Source: CAYRJD01 sp965247395 (GTDB lineage Bacteria; Actinomycetota; Acidimicrobiia; Acidimicrobiales; Poriferisodalaceae). Taken from it: a stretch of 64,000 nt of DNA. The translations under genes were made by a program, and so were the position numbers. Under the pieces are notes generated by a model. It was not told the origin of the DNA and made no database searches. It saw only the letters and a list, made by a program, of their open reading frames with translations. Below, piece by piece: positions 23,001-30,939 of the stretch; the first letter of the stretch is position 1, and each line of letters begins with the position of its first letter. The DNA is taken from assembly GCA_965247395.1 (NCBI GenBank), contig OZ252012.1:806001-870000 (forward strand), given 5' to 3'.

Positions 23001-24706
23001 ACGACTTGCAAATCAAGATGGCCCAGGGCGCTAAGCCAGGCGAAGGCGGTCAGCTGCCCGGCCCGAAGGTATGGCCGTGGATCGCCCGCACCCGCCACTC
23101 AACTCCTGGCGTTGGCCTTATCTCTCCACCGCCTCATCACGACATCTACTCAATCGAAGACATCAAGCAGCTCATCCACGACCTCAAGAATTCAAACCCG
23201 GATGCCCGTGTGCACGTAAAGCTGGTGTCTGAGGTGGGAGTAGGCACCGTGGCTGCGGGCGTGTCAAAGGCCAAAGCAGACGTGGTGCTGATATCGGGAC
23301 ACGACGGCGGCACGGGTGCCTCGCCTTTGACTTCGCTTAAGCATGCCGGTGCTCCGTGGGAGCTGGGTCTTGCCGAAACCCAGCAAACACTGCTGCTAAA
23401 TGGCCTGCGCGATCGCATCGTGGTGCAGGTAGATGGGCAGATCAAGACAGGCCGCGACGTGGTAATAGCGGCGTTGCTTGGAGCAGAAGAGTTTGGCTTT
23501 GCAACCGCACCGTTGGTGGTTTCGGGCTGCATCATGATGCGTGTTTGCCACCTAGACACGTGCCCGGTGGGCATTGCCACTCAAAATGTTGAACTGCGGA
23601 GTCGCTACTCGGGTAAGCCCGAGTTTGTCGTCAACTTCTTTGAGTTCGTGGCGCAAGAAGTGCGCGAACTGTTAGCGCAACTGGGCTTTAAGACGTTTGC
23701 CGAGGCAATAGGACGCGTTGACCGCTTGGACATAAATCGGGCCATCAGCCACTGGAAGGCGGACGGCTTAGACCTAACTCCGTTGCTAGTTGAGCCCGAA
23801 TCACCGTGGCCGCAAGATCGCTATTGCACCAAATCGCAAGATCACGGACTTGAAAACGCGCTCGATGTTGAGCTAATCCGTCAGGCTGCACCCGCTATCG
23901 AGCAGGGCACACCTGTGACTATCTCTTCGGCAATCCGCAACACCAACCGCACGGTTGGCACCTTGCTTGGTAACGCCGTCACCAAGGCTCACGGCGGCGC
24001 GGGTCTGCCAACCGACACCATTCAAATTGACCTAGAAGGCTCGGCCGGGCAAAGCTTCGGAGCCTTCATGCCCGCTGGCATCACACTGCGCTTGAAAGGC
24101 GACGCCAACGATTACGTCGGCAAGGGATTGTCTGGTGGAAAGCTAGTTCTGCGACCACCCGACAACACGCACCCAGACTTCGTGCCGCAGACCAGCATCA
24201 TCGCTGGCAACGTGGCGCTTTACGGAGCCACAAGCGGGCAGGCCTTTATTCGTGGCACGGTCGGTGAGCGATTTTGTGTGCGTAACTCCGGCGCTATCGC
24301 GGTGGTAGAGGGCGTGGGTGACCATGGCTGCGAATACATGACCGGAGGCACAGTCGTGGTGCTCGGCGCTACCGGACGCAACTTTGGTGCGGGCATGTCG
24401 GGCGGAGCGGCATTCATCTTTGATCCTCAAGACATATTTCACCGCGGCCTAAACGGAGACATGGTTGACCTTGAGATGATCATCGATGACGCCGACGCTC
24501 GGATGCTGCGAGAGATCGTGCGCCAGCACGGCCATGAAACGGGTTCGCCCGTCGCAGAGAAGATTCTTTCTCGCTGGCATCAACAGGTGCATCACTTCGT
24601 AAAGGTGATGCCACAGGATTACAAGCGGGTGCAAGGGGCTGCGGCCTTAGCCGAGGAGCAAGGCACAAACCCTGAGACCGCCATCATGGCCGCGGCACAC
24701 GGTTGA
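20057..24706 (+). CDS. gltB: Glutamate synthase, large subunit
   Basis: A subunit of about 1,549 residues making two glutamates from glutamine and 2-oxoglutarate. The N-terminal glutamine amidotransferase contains the catalytic cysteine in EHDSCGVGF (Cys37 from this start; Cys is normally exposed by processing). A central domain and the FMN/synthase domain follow, with the 3Fe-4S cysteines in CIMMRVCHLDTC, then the C-terminal beta-helix GXG domain. The ATG at 20057 is preferred over a TTG at 19949. A short Asn/Gly/Thr/Ala repeat (NNGTAGNSTASNAP) interrupts the linker near residue 885. It is co-transcribed with gltD. Confidence 0.96.
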   Translation: MTDSLTSPASQALLTTTQHGPPPAIGLYDPRFEHDSCGVGFVAEMSGRASHQIVQNGLQCLLNLDHRGATGAEANVGDGAGILLQLSDEFFRAVCDFPLPPAGHYATGIAFLPRDDPDRATEAIEKLIANENLTLLGWREVPTNPSSLGTFATNPMPAFRMLFVAGETGEKGQISGLELERRVFVLRKRIEYEIEDDIFFPSLSCRTIVYKGMLTCEQLPQFFTDLTDERLTSAIALVHSRFSTNTFPSWRLAHPYRMLAHNGEINTVTGNRNWLLARQGRLASSLFGDSLSKTFPIVAADESDSASFDNVLELLNLSGRSLPHAILMMIPEAWENHQQMDDAVRNFYQFNSCLMEPWDGPASIAFTDGTVVGAVLDRNGLRPSRYWVTDDGLVVMASEVGVLDIDPAKIVSKGRLQPGRMFLVDTSQGRIVEDHEIKSELAAQHPYSDWLYEGLQHLEDLPPRLSLTPQEGSVQKSQRTFGYTTEDLRLLLAPMARTGYEPIGSMGSDTPIAALSSRPRMLFDYFSQLFAQVTNPPLDAIREELVTSTTSMIGPEANLLEPDADSCQQIVLPYPVLSNEDLAKILYVNEDGDKPQFETFAIDGLYPVAEGGAGMAAALASICERVSAAIDDGASVIVLSDRYSNADLAPIPSLLLVAAVHHHLVRTFKRTHVGLIAECGDARETHHIALLLGYGAAAVNPYIAFETLDDMVRRGAITDVDARTARRNYLKACSTGVLKIMSKMGISTVASYVGAQIFEAIGLSQDVIDRYFTGTTSKLGGIGLDMLAEEVANRHRYAYLSNPTEIAHRDLWAGGEYQWRREGEYHLFNPETVYKLQHAARQGRYDIFKEYTKLVDDQSEQLATLRGLLSFKAYPPDPANNGTAGNSTASNAPIPLDEVEPVSEIVKRFSTGAMSYGSISAEAHETLAIAMNRIGGKSNTGEGGEDADRFVPDANGDLRRSAIKQVASGRFGVTSEYLVNADDLQIKMAQGAKPGEGGQLPGPKVWPWIARTRHSTPGVGLISPPPHHDIYSIEDIKQLIHDLKNSNPDARVHVKLVSEVGVGTVAAGVSKAKADVVLISGHDGGTGASPLTSLKHAGAPWELGLAETQQTLLLNGLRDRIVVQVDGQIKTGRDVVIAALLGAEEFGFATAPLVVSGCIMMRVCHLDTCPVGIATQNVELRSRYSGKPEFVVNFFEFVAQEVRELLAQLGFKTFAEAIGRVDRLDINRAISHWKADGLDLTPLLVEPESPWPQDRYCTKSQDHGLENALDVELIRQAAPAIEQGTPVTISSAIRNTNRTVGTLLGNAVTKAHGGAGLPTDTIQIDLEGSAGQSFGAFMPAGITLRLKGDANDYVGKGLSGGKLVLRPPDNTHPDFVPQTSIIAGNVALYGATSGQAFIRGTVGERFCVRNSGAIAVVEGVGDHGCEYMTGGTVVVLGATGRNFGAGMSGGAAFIFDPQDIFHRGLNGDMVDLEMIIDDADARMLREIVRQHGHETGSPVAEKILSRWHQQVHHFVKVMPQDYKRVQGAAALAEEQGTNPETAIMAAAHG

Positions 24707-24736
24707 TACAGATGATTTCGTACGGGGCTAATACCA

Positions 24737-26194
24737 ATGGGTGACGCACGCGGCTTTATGAGGTTCAATCGCCAGCTGCCGACCAGGCGGCCGGTTCCGG
24801 TACGCCTGCGCGACTGGCGCGAGGTATATGAACCATTCGATTTCGGCGATCTGACCAGACAGGCCAGTCGCTGTATGGACTGTGGCGTGCCGTTCTGCAA
24901 TGACGCCTGCCCGCTTGGCAACATCATCCCCGACTGGAACGACCTCGTCCATCGCAACCGCTGGTACGACGCCATCGAACGGCTTCACGCAACCAACAAT
25001 TTTCCGGAATTCACCGGGCGGTTGTGCCCGGCACCGTGTGAGGGCGCGTGCGTGCTGGGTATCAACCAAGATCCGGTCACCATCAAGCAGATCGAAATGG
25101 AAATCATCGATCACGCCTGGGAACAAGGCTGGGTTGAACCGCTGCCACCAGCAGAATTAACGGGCCGCACCGTGGCAGTGATCGGTTCCGGTCCAGCCGG
25201 ATTAGCGGCTGCTCAACAGCTCACGCGCGCGGGTCACACCGTGACCGTGTTTGAGCGGGACGACCGCCTGGGTGGCCTCTTGCGCTACGGCATCCCTGAG
25301 TTCAAAATGGAGAAGCGTCATCTCACCCGACGACTCGGTCAGATGCGAGCCGAGGGCACAAAATTTGAGACCGGCGTAAACATCGGTGTAGATCGCTCGG
25401 CCACCGAAATCACCGCTGAGTTTGACGCCGTGGTTCTGGCGGGCGGTGCAACACAAGCACGCGACTTGCCCATTCCTGGCCGTGAGTTAGACGGCGTTCA
25501 CCAAGCCATGGAATATCTGGCGCTGTCAAACCGAGTGCAAGAGGGCGACATCGAACCGGGTGATCTAGAGATCACAGCCGCCGACAAGCCGGTGATCATT
25601 ATCGGCGGAGGAGATACCGGTGCGGACTGTTTAGGCACCGCGCATCGTCAAGGCGCAACCGAAGTGCATCAGATCGAAATAATGCCGCGCCCACCAGAGG
25701 AGCGTGCCCAATCAAACCCTTGGCCGACCTACCCGATGATCTTTCGAACCTCTTTGGCGCACGAAGAGGGTGGCGATCGGATCTACTCCGTCAACACCGA
25801 GGCGTTTGTGGGCGACGAAGACGGAAACGTAACTGCTCTGCGAGCTCACAAGGTTGAGCTGATCGACGGCAAGTTTGAGAAAATGCCAGACACAGACTTT
25901 GAGCTTGAATGTGGCCTAGTGCTGCTGGCTATGGGCTTTACCGGACCAGAATCGGGCGGACTACTCGAGCAGCTTGGCGTTGATACTGATGAGCGCTCAA
26001 ATGTCGCACGCGACGATAAGTACCGCACCAGCGTTGATGGAGTCTGGGTGTGCGGCGACATGGGTCGCGGCCAGAGCTTGATCGTTTGGGCTATTGCAGA
26101 GGGCAGAGCGTGCGCAGCGAGCGTGGATGCTGAGCTGATGGGATCGACAGCTTTGCCTGAGCCGATTCCAGCTAGCGCTCGCCCACTGGTCTAG
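24737..26194 (+). CDS. gltD: Glutamate synthase, small subunit
   Basis: A 485-residue flavoprotein that passes NADPH electrons to GltB. The N-terminal Fe-S domain has CMDCGVPFCNDACP and CPAPCEGAC. The FAD loop is VIGSGPAGLAAAQQL and the NADPH loop IIGGGDTGADCLG. It starts 30 bases after gltB. Its last 23 bases overlap the convergent glycosyltransferase gene. Confidence 0.96.
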   Translation: MGDARGFMRFNRQLPTRRPVPVRLRDWREVYEPFDFGDLTRQASRCMDCGVPFCNDACPLGNIIPDWNDLVHRNRWYDAIERLHATNNFPEFTGRLCPAPCEGACVLGINQDPVTIKQIEMEIIDHAWEQGWVEPLPPAELTGRTVAVIGSGPAGLAAAQQLTRAGHTVTVFERDDRLGGLLRYGIPEFKMEKRHLTRRLGQMRAEGTKFETGVNIGVDRSATEITAEFDAVVLAGGATQARDLPIPGRELDGVHQAMEYLALSNRVQEGDIEPGDLEITAADKPVIIIGGGDTGADCLGTAHRQGATEVHQIEIMPRPPEERAQSNPWPTYPMIFRTSLAHEEGGDRIYSVNTEAFVGDEDGNVTALRAHKVELIDGKFEKMPDTDFELECGLVLLAMGFTGPESGGLLEQLGVDTDERSNVARDDKYRTSVDGVWVCGDMGRGQSLIVWAIAEGRACAASVDAELMGSTALPEPIPASARPLV

Positions 26195-27221
26195 TAGCAG
26201 GCCTGTCTTGCGGGTCCCGCGCAACGGGCCCACGATCAACACGGTCCCGGTCAACACGGTCCCTATCGACAGGGCCGCTGCCTACTGCGAGCTCAATAGC
26301 GCGCACACGTTTTAGCGTCCGCTCTCCCACCACACGATTGGTACGCATCAGGTCGGCCAGCAAACCCAGCATGAACAACTGCATGGCCATCAACAGTGCA
26401 ACGGCTCCAACCACCAGCGACTGGATGTGCCCCTCACCGCCAGAGGTAATCACATACCAGCCGAAACGCGCGAACAGCACCAAGCCCACCAAAGCAAACA
26501 GAAACGCGGGCACCGAAAAAACCTTCAGCGGCTCATGCATGGCATATACCCGCGCAATCGTTCCGGCCGAGCGAGACACGTATTGCCGTTTTGAGCGAAA
26601 CAATCTTGACGGGCGCACCGCAGGGTTTACCCCAACGCTCACGTCGGTTACAGCCAGATCGGTTTTGCCAGCCTGTATGACCGACTCCAAGGTGTAGCTA
26701 AACCGAGACACCACATTGGTGGTGAGAGCAGCCTCTCGGTTGTAGGCGCGAAACCCGGAGGTCACATCAGCTACGTCGGTATCAGACGCTTGGCGAACCA
26801 CCCATGAACCGACGTGTTGCAGACGCTTTTTGAGCCAAGAAAATTCGGCGTGATTGTCGATGTCACGCGACCCGATAACCAGGTCGGCCTTGCCCTCCAA
26901 TATCGGCTTGACCAGGCGATTGATATAGCTGGCTTGATACTGGTTGTCCGCGTCGGTGTTTACGACGACATCCGCACCTAGTCGTAGGGCTGCGTCTAGT
27001 CCGGTTGCGAATGCCACTGCCAAGCCTTTGTTGTTGGCCAGCTTCACGATGTGATCAACCCCGTTAGCTCGCGCCACGCTCGCTGTCTGGTCTGAAGAAC
27101 CGTCATCCACCACTAGCCACAGCACTTCGTCAAAGCCCGGAACCGTGCGCGGCAAATCCGCCAAAGTGGCGGGCAGGGTTTCTTCCTCGTTAAAGCACGG
27201 GATCTGAATTACCAGCCGCAT
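26172..27221 (-). CDS. Family 2 glycosyltransferase, polyprenyl-phosphate type
   Basis: A 349-residue protein with an N-terminal GT-A domain: IPCFNEEETLP, VVDDGSSDQT and the metal motif NTDADNQYQ. Two membrane helices follow near residues 230-300, as in dolichyl-phosphate mannosyl/glucosyltransferases (DPM1/GtrB-like). The C-terminal tail of about 35 residues is an Asp/Arg/Val/Pro repeat (DRDRVDRDRVDRGPVARDP) encoded by a short tandem repeat around 26215-26280. It probably makes a lipid-linked sugar for surface glycans; donor and acceptor are unknown. Confidence 0.85.
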   Translation of the reverse strand: MRLVIQIPCFNEEETLPATLADLPRTVPGFDEVLWLVVDDGSSDQTASVARANGVDHIVKLANNKGLAVAFATGLDAALRLGADVVVNTDADNQYQASYINRLVKPILEGKADLVIGSRDIDNHAEFSWLKKRLQHVGSWVVRQASDTDVADVTSGFRAYNREAALTTNVVSRFSYTLESVIQAGKTDLAVTDVSVGVNPAVRPSRLFRSKRQYVSRSAGTIARVYAMHEPLKVFSVPAFLFALVGLVLFARFGWYVITSGGEGHIQSLVVGAVALLMAMQLFMLGLLADLMRTNRVVGERTLKRVRAIELAVGSGPVDRDRVDRDRVDRGPVARDPQDRPATRPVGER

Positions 27222-27281
27222 GACCGCATTCTGCCTGTAATCACCTCTGTATTGGTCGCTGTACCGGCTAGAACTGAACCC

Positions 27282-28079
27282 ATGAGCAAATCAGATACCG
27301 CCAGCGCCGCTGCTACCTATGCGCTAGACGGCCATATAGCCACTATTACTTACAACAGGCCGGAAGCTCTCAACGCCATCAACGGCGACATGCGCCAATG
27401 CCTAAACGCCGCCTGGGAGGAGTTCTACAACGACCCTCAAGCGTGGGTAGCGATTCTCACCGGAGCGGGCCGCGCATTTTGCGCAGGCGCCGATCTGCGT
27501 GACTCAAAAGGCGGTTCGGCCGGAACCTGGCCTGGAACTTTCTTTGAGATACCAACCATTAACAGCTTTGAAAGCGGAATGGAGCTTTGGAAGCCCACCA
27601 TCGCCGCGGTCAATGGCGCCTGCATCGGCTACGGGCTGACCGGTGCTTTGGCTACCGACTTTGTCATCGCGTCCGAGCGAGCCGTATTTGGAATGACTGA
27701 GGTAAAGATTGGTGTTCCCACCATCGTCGGAGCGATCCGGATGCCACCCAAACTGGGCTGGTCCAACGCAATGGAGCTGTTGCTAACCGGCGACAATATT
27801 GATGCCGAGCGCGCCAAAGAGATCGGCCTGGCTTGGAAGGTCGTGCCACACGAAGACCTGCTAGATGAAGTTCAGCAGCTGGCCGAGCGACTTTGTCAGG
27901 GTGCACCATTGGCGGTTCGAGCCGTCAAAGAGATGGCTTCTCGCAGCGCTCGCATGGGCTGGACCGAGGCGGTACGCATGGGTGAGAGCATCCGTCGACT
28001 AGTAGGGAGCAGCGAGGATGCTGCCGAAGGCATTAAGGCATTTAAGGAAAAACGGCCGCCAAACTGGTCTGGCAAATAA
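27282..28079 (+). CDS. Enoyl-CoA hydratase/isomerase family protein
   Basis: A crotonase-fold enzyme of 265 residues. The oxyanion-hole region GAGRAFCAGADLRD and the second glycine-rich segment NGACIGYGLTGAL are present. I took the ATG at 27282; a TTG at 27252 would add ten residues. It stands alone between convergent neighbours. The family covers hydratases, isomerases and thioesterases, so the exact reaction is open. Confidence 0.88.
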   Translation: MSKSDTASAAATYALDGHIATITYNRPEALNAINGDMRQCLNAAWEEFYNDPQAWVAILTGAGRAFCAGADLRDSKGGSAGTWPGTFFEIPTINSFESGMELWKPTIAAVNGACIGYGLTGALATDFVIASERAVFGMTEVKIGVPTIVGAIRMPPKLGWSNAMELLLTGDNIDAERAKEIGLAWKVVPHEDLLDEVQQLAERLCQGAPLAVRAVKEMASRSARMGWTEAVRMGESIRRLVGSSEDAAEGIKAFKEKRPPNWSGK

Positions 28080-28104
28080 GGCCCGGGCAGTAAGGCCTGG
28101 GCAG
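28077..28104. repeat. 14-bp tandem duplication including the stop codon of the enoyl-CoA hydratase gene
   Basis: TAAGGCCCGGGCAG is followed directly by TAAGGCCTGGGCAG. The first TAA is the gene's stop, so the duplication copies the stop codon. Confidence 0.8.
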
Positions 28105-28111
28105 CAACCAG

Positions 28112-28990
28112 CTAGGCAGCCAACACCAGTCGAGCCACCAGGTCGGTGCCGAACCCACTAAGAATCGCCAGATACAGCAGCCCTGTGGCAGACATCACGG
28201 CTGCGTATTGCGGCTCGGCCAGAGCGCGCTTCGCCACTTGCGCCAGCGCAATCGTTGTGATCGCGCAGGCCGCCCAGAACCAGCCCAACACCCCTCCATA
28301 GCCATCTTCTATCGATCCACTAAACACCGACAACATGCCTACCGGCACCAACAACGCAGCTACTTCTAACGGCCAGATTCGGTGCAGCCAGGCAATCAAC
28401 TCCAGCAACGGCTCTCGCCTCATGCCAGGTTGCACCAGATACCAGTGGCCCAACAGCATCGCATCTGTCACCACTCCTAAAAAAGCAGTGCCTATTAACA
28501 AGCGCGCGACATGTAGCAAGGTAGGGCCGATGCCAGCGTCGTCGGCAAAGCCTTGGATAAGCGCTAGCACGGCCAGTCCTACCACGCCCACTAACGGCGG
28601 AATCGCATCGGCCAGCAGGTGTGTTTCGCTGGCCTGTTTTACTCGCCGCCACTGACGGTCTTGGCGATGCACCACTGATCCGATCAGCGCCCAAGCTGTG
28701 GCAACCATCACTAATGCCGCTGCAATTGCTGCCGTCGTCGTGGCGGCGTGGTTGATTGAGTCGCTAGCGCTAGCAGTGCTGGTGCCACTGGCGGCTTCGG
28801 TAATTCGATAGGGCCAGCGCAGCGCTGCTAATCCCGCGCCAAGAGCAATAACGCCAAAGCTGGATCGCAACAGCCAGCCATACCCCAGTCCCACCTCTCG
28901 CCGCCGTGCCGTGACCCACAAGAAGGCCAGCCCACCTACGGCCCATGCCAGCAGCACGGTCGCGGCGTCAAACGCCACGCCGCTACTCAC
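28112..28990 (-). CDS. Polytopic membrane protein of unknown function
   Basis: A 292-residue protein with about eight hydrophobic segments and no recognisable domain. Notable residues are a cytoplasmic-looking WVTARRREVG stretch after the first helix, an HLLADAIPPL segment and a conserved-looking GHWYLVQPGMRREP motif near residue 190. The GTG start overlaps the stop of the LipB-LipA gene (GTGA), so it is probably translated with the lipoate block. A Ser/Ala/Thr stretch in the 70-90 region is low complexity. Confidence 0.6.
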   Translation of the reverse strand: MSSGVAFDAATVLLAWAVGGLAFLWVTARRREVGLGYGWLLRSSFGVIALGAGLAALRWPYRITEAASGTSTASASDSINHAATTTAAIAAALVMVATAWALIGSVVHRQDRQWRRVKQASETHLLADAIPPLVGVVGLAVLALIQGFADDAGIGPTLLHVARLLIGTAFLGVVTDAMLLGHWYLVQPGMRREPLLELIAWLHRIWPLEVAALLVPVGMLSVFSGSIEDGYGGVLGWFWAACAITTIALAQVAKRALAEPQYAAVMSATGLLYLAILSGFGTDLVARLVLAA

Positions 28991-30939
28991 AGGCCAACAG
29001 TTTCCAGGTCAGGTGTCGAGATGGCTACCGCGACCGCTCCTCTTTCTGCGTGATAACTGGAGCGAGTCAACGGACTTGATTCAACGTGATCGATACCTAG
29101 CTTGTGCCCGAGATCGCGCCAGTGTTCAAACACTGCCGGCTCAACCCAGCGAGCTACCGGCACATGTCGTTGTGTTGGGCGTAGGTATTGGCCGATGGTC
29201 ACGATGTTTGTTCCGACTGCGGCTAGGTCGGCCAGCGTGGCATCGACCTCGTCGTCGGTCTCACCCATCCCAACTATCAGGCCCGACTTTGTGATCAGCC
29301 CCGACGCAGCTAGTCGCGCTAACACCGTCAGGCTGCGCGCGTAGCTAGCCGACGGACGTATAGCCCGTTGTAGGCGTGGCACGGTTTCGAGATTGTGGTT
29401 GGCTACACCCGGAGCAGCATCAATCACCGTTTGCAGATCTGTCAACGCTCCAGCGAAATCGGGAATCAGCACCTCTACCGTCGTCTCTTGGGCGGAGGCG
29501 CTGCGAATCGCACGAATGGTTGCGGCAAACGCCGCGGCACCCCCGTCGGATAGGTCGTCGCGTGCCACCGCGGTCACCACAACGTGCGACAGCCCCATCT
29601 CACCTACAGCGTTTGCTACGCGAGCTGGCTCTTCGGCGTCGAGTGGCTGCGGTTTGGCAGTGCCAACCAGACAGAAGCCGCAGGCGCGAGTGCAATCGGC
29701 ACCGTTAATCATGAAGGTGGCGGTGCCAGCCCCCCAACATTCGTAGATGTTCGGGCAGCCGGCCTCTTCGCAGACCGTTACCAGATCGTTTCGCTGCATC
29801 ACCGAACGAAGTCTCCGGTAGCCCGCGTTGAGATCCATGCGCGCCTTTAGCCAGCTGGGCTTTCGCTGGGTCAACTCCAGACCAGTGGTTACTCCGGCGC
29901 TAGCCAGCCGACCGAGGCTGCGCGCGGGCCTGACCCGCGCCGAACTACCCAACGCGGGCCTGACCCGCGCCGAACTACCCAACGCGGGCTTGATCTGTGC
30001 AGGACTGGATACTTCTGGGTTGCGTTGTTCGCTCTTCAGCCCGGCCGAGCCTTTATCGCTAGAGCCTGTTCCGACAAGATCGTCAGCAACACCACCGACT
30101 TGATCACCGGCAGGACCGTCAGCAACACCACTGGCAACTGGCAGACCGCTAAACACGCTCAGATCACCAAGCCAATGCTGGGTTGACACATCCATTCGCT
30201 CAAAAGCCGGCTGCTCCTGTTGCGACGTTCCAGCACCAAGCGATGCGCCAGCGCCAGGCGAGGTAGCAGCACCCGGCTGGGCTGCCCTTGCCTGGGCAGT
30301 ACTTGATCGGGCAAAAGCCTCGACGCCGTGTTTGGCAACCGCATCCACTACCTCGGACATGCTTGCGTCCACGCCCTGATCAGCCAGCGATGTCACGTCA
30401 AACTCGGTGATTCCGCACGGCACGATGTGGTCGTACCAGCCAAGATCGGTGTTCACGTTGAGCGCAAACCCGTGCAGCGTGCGCCCACGTCGCAGCCGCA
30501 CACCTATGGCCGCAATCTTGCGAGGGTGATCTCCCGCAGGGTCTACCCACACTCCGGGATAGCGCTCAAGCCTGCCGCAGCCCGGCAAACCGACATCGGC
30601 CAGCGCGTCGATAAGCAACCGCTCTAGCTTCCGCACATACGAGGCGGTTTCGGCCAAACCGCCCCCGCGTCTACCGGGCAGAGTCAAGATCGGGTAGCCG
30701 GTTAACTGTCCTGGGCCGTGATAGGTGAGGTCACCGCCGCGCTCTATTTGATGAAAATCCGCACCAACTTCAACAGGGTCCACCAACAGGTTCGTTAGAT
30801 CGGCATTCGTGCCAGCGGTGTAAACGCTGTGGTGCTCTAGCAGCAGCAGGTAGTCGTCGGTTGCAACCTGCGACAAACGACGTTGCAGGTCAAGCGCTTC
30901 GCCATAGCGGACTCGGCCCAGCCAGCGGACCCGCAGCAC
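28987..30939 (-). CDS. lipB-lipA: LipB-LipA fusion: octanoyltransferase and lipoyl synthase
   Basis: A single 650-residue frame carrying both steps of lipoate assembly. Residues 1-215 are LipB: RGGDLTYHGPGQL, the catalytic lysine in PRKIAAIGV (Lys141) and cysteine in VPCGITEFDV (Cys175). Residues 216-345 form a Gly/Ser/Ala/Pro-rich linker with repeats. Residues 346-650 are LipA, a radical SAM enzyme: auxiliary cluster cysteines 390, 395, 401 (CX4CX5C), SAM cluster CTRACGFC (416, 420, 423) and the C-terminal RSSYHAE motif. The GTG start abuts the E2 stop codon. LipB would load octanoate on E2 and LipA would insert sulfur, so the fusion could keep both activities at the same target. LipB and LipA are usually separate proteins. 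Confidence 0.92.
   Translation of the reverse strand: MLRVRWLGRVRYGEALDLQRRLSQVATDDYLLLLEHHSVYTAGTNADLTNLLVDPVEVGADFHQIERGGDLTYHGPGQLTGYPILTLPGRRGGGLAETASYVRKLERLLIDALADVGLPGCGRLERYPGVWVDPAGDHPRKIAAIGVRLRRGRTLHGFALNVNTDLGWYDHIVPCGITEFDVTSLADQGVDASMSEVVDAVAKHGVEAFARSSTAQARAAQPGAATSPGAGASLGAGTSQQEQPAFERMDVSTQHWLGDLSVFSGLPVASGVADGPAGDQVGGVADDLVGTGSSDKGSAGLKSEQRNPEVSSPAQIKPALGSSARVRPALGSSARVRPARSLGRLASAGVTTGLELTQRKPSWLKARMDLNAGYRRLRSVMQRNDLVTVCEEAGCPNIYECWGAGTATFMINGADCTRACGFCLVGTAKPQPLDAEEPARVANAVGEMGLSHVVVTAVARDDLSDGGAAAFAATIRAIRSASAQETTVEVLIPDFAGALTDLQTVIDAAPGVANHNLETVPRLQRAIRPSASYARSLTVLARLAASGLITKSGLIVGMGETDDEVDATLADLAAVGTNIVTIGQYLRPTQRHVPVARWVEPAVFEHWRDLGHKLGIDHVESSPLTRSSYHAERGAVAVAISTPDLETVGL
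29924..30008. repeat. 30-bp in-frame tandem repeat in the LipB-LipA linker
   Basis: Two perfect 30-base units (29924-29953 and 29954-29983) and a diverged third encode repeats of the ten-residue peptide LGSSARVRPA in the interdomain linker. Confidence 0.85.
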
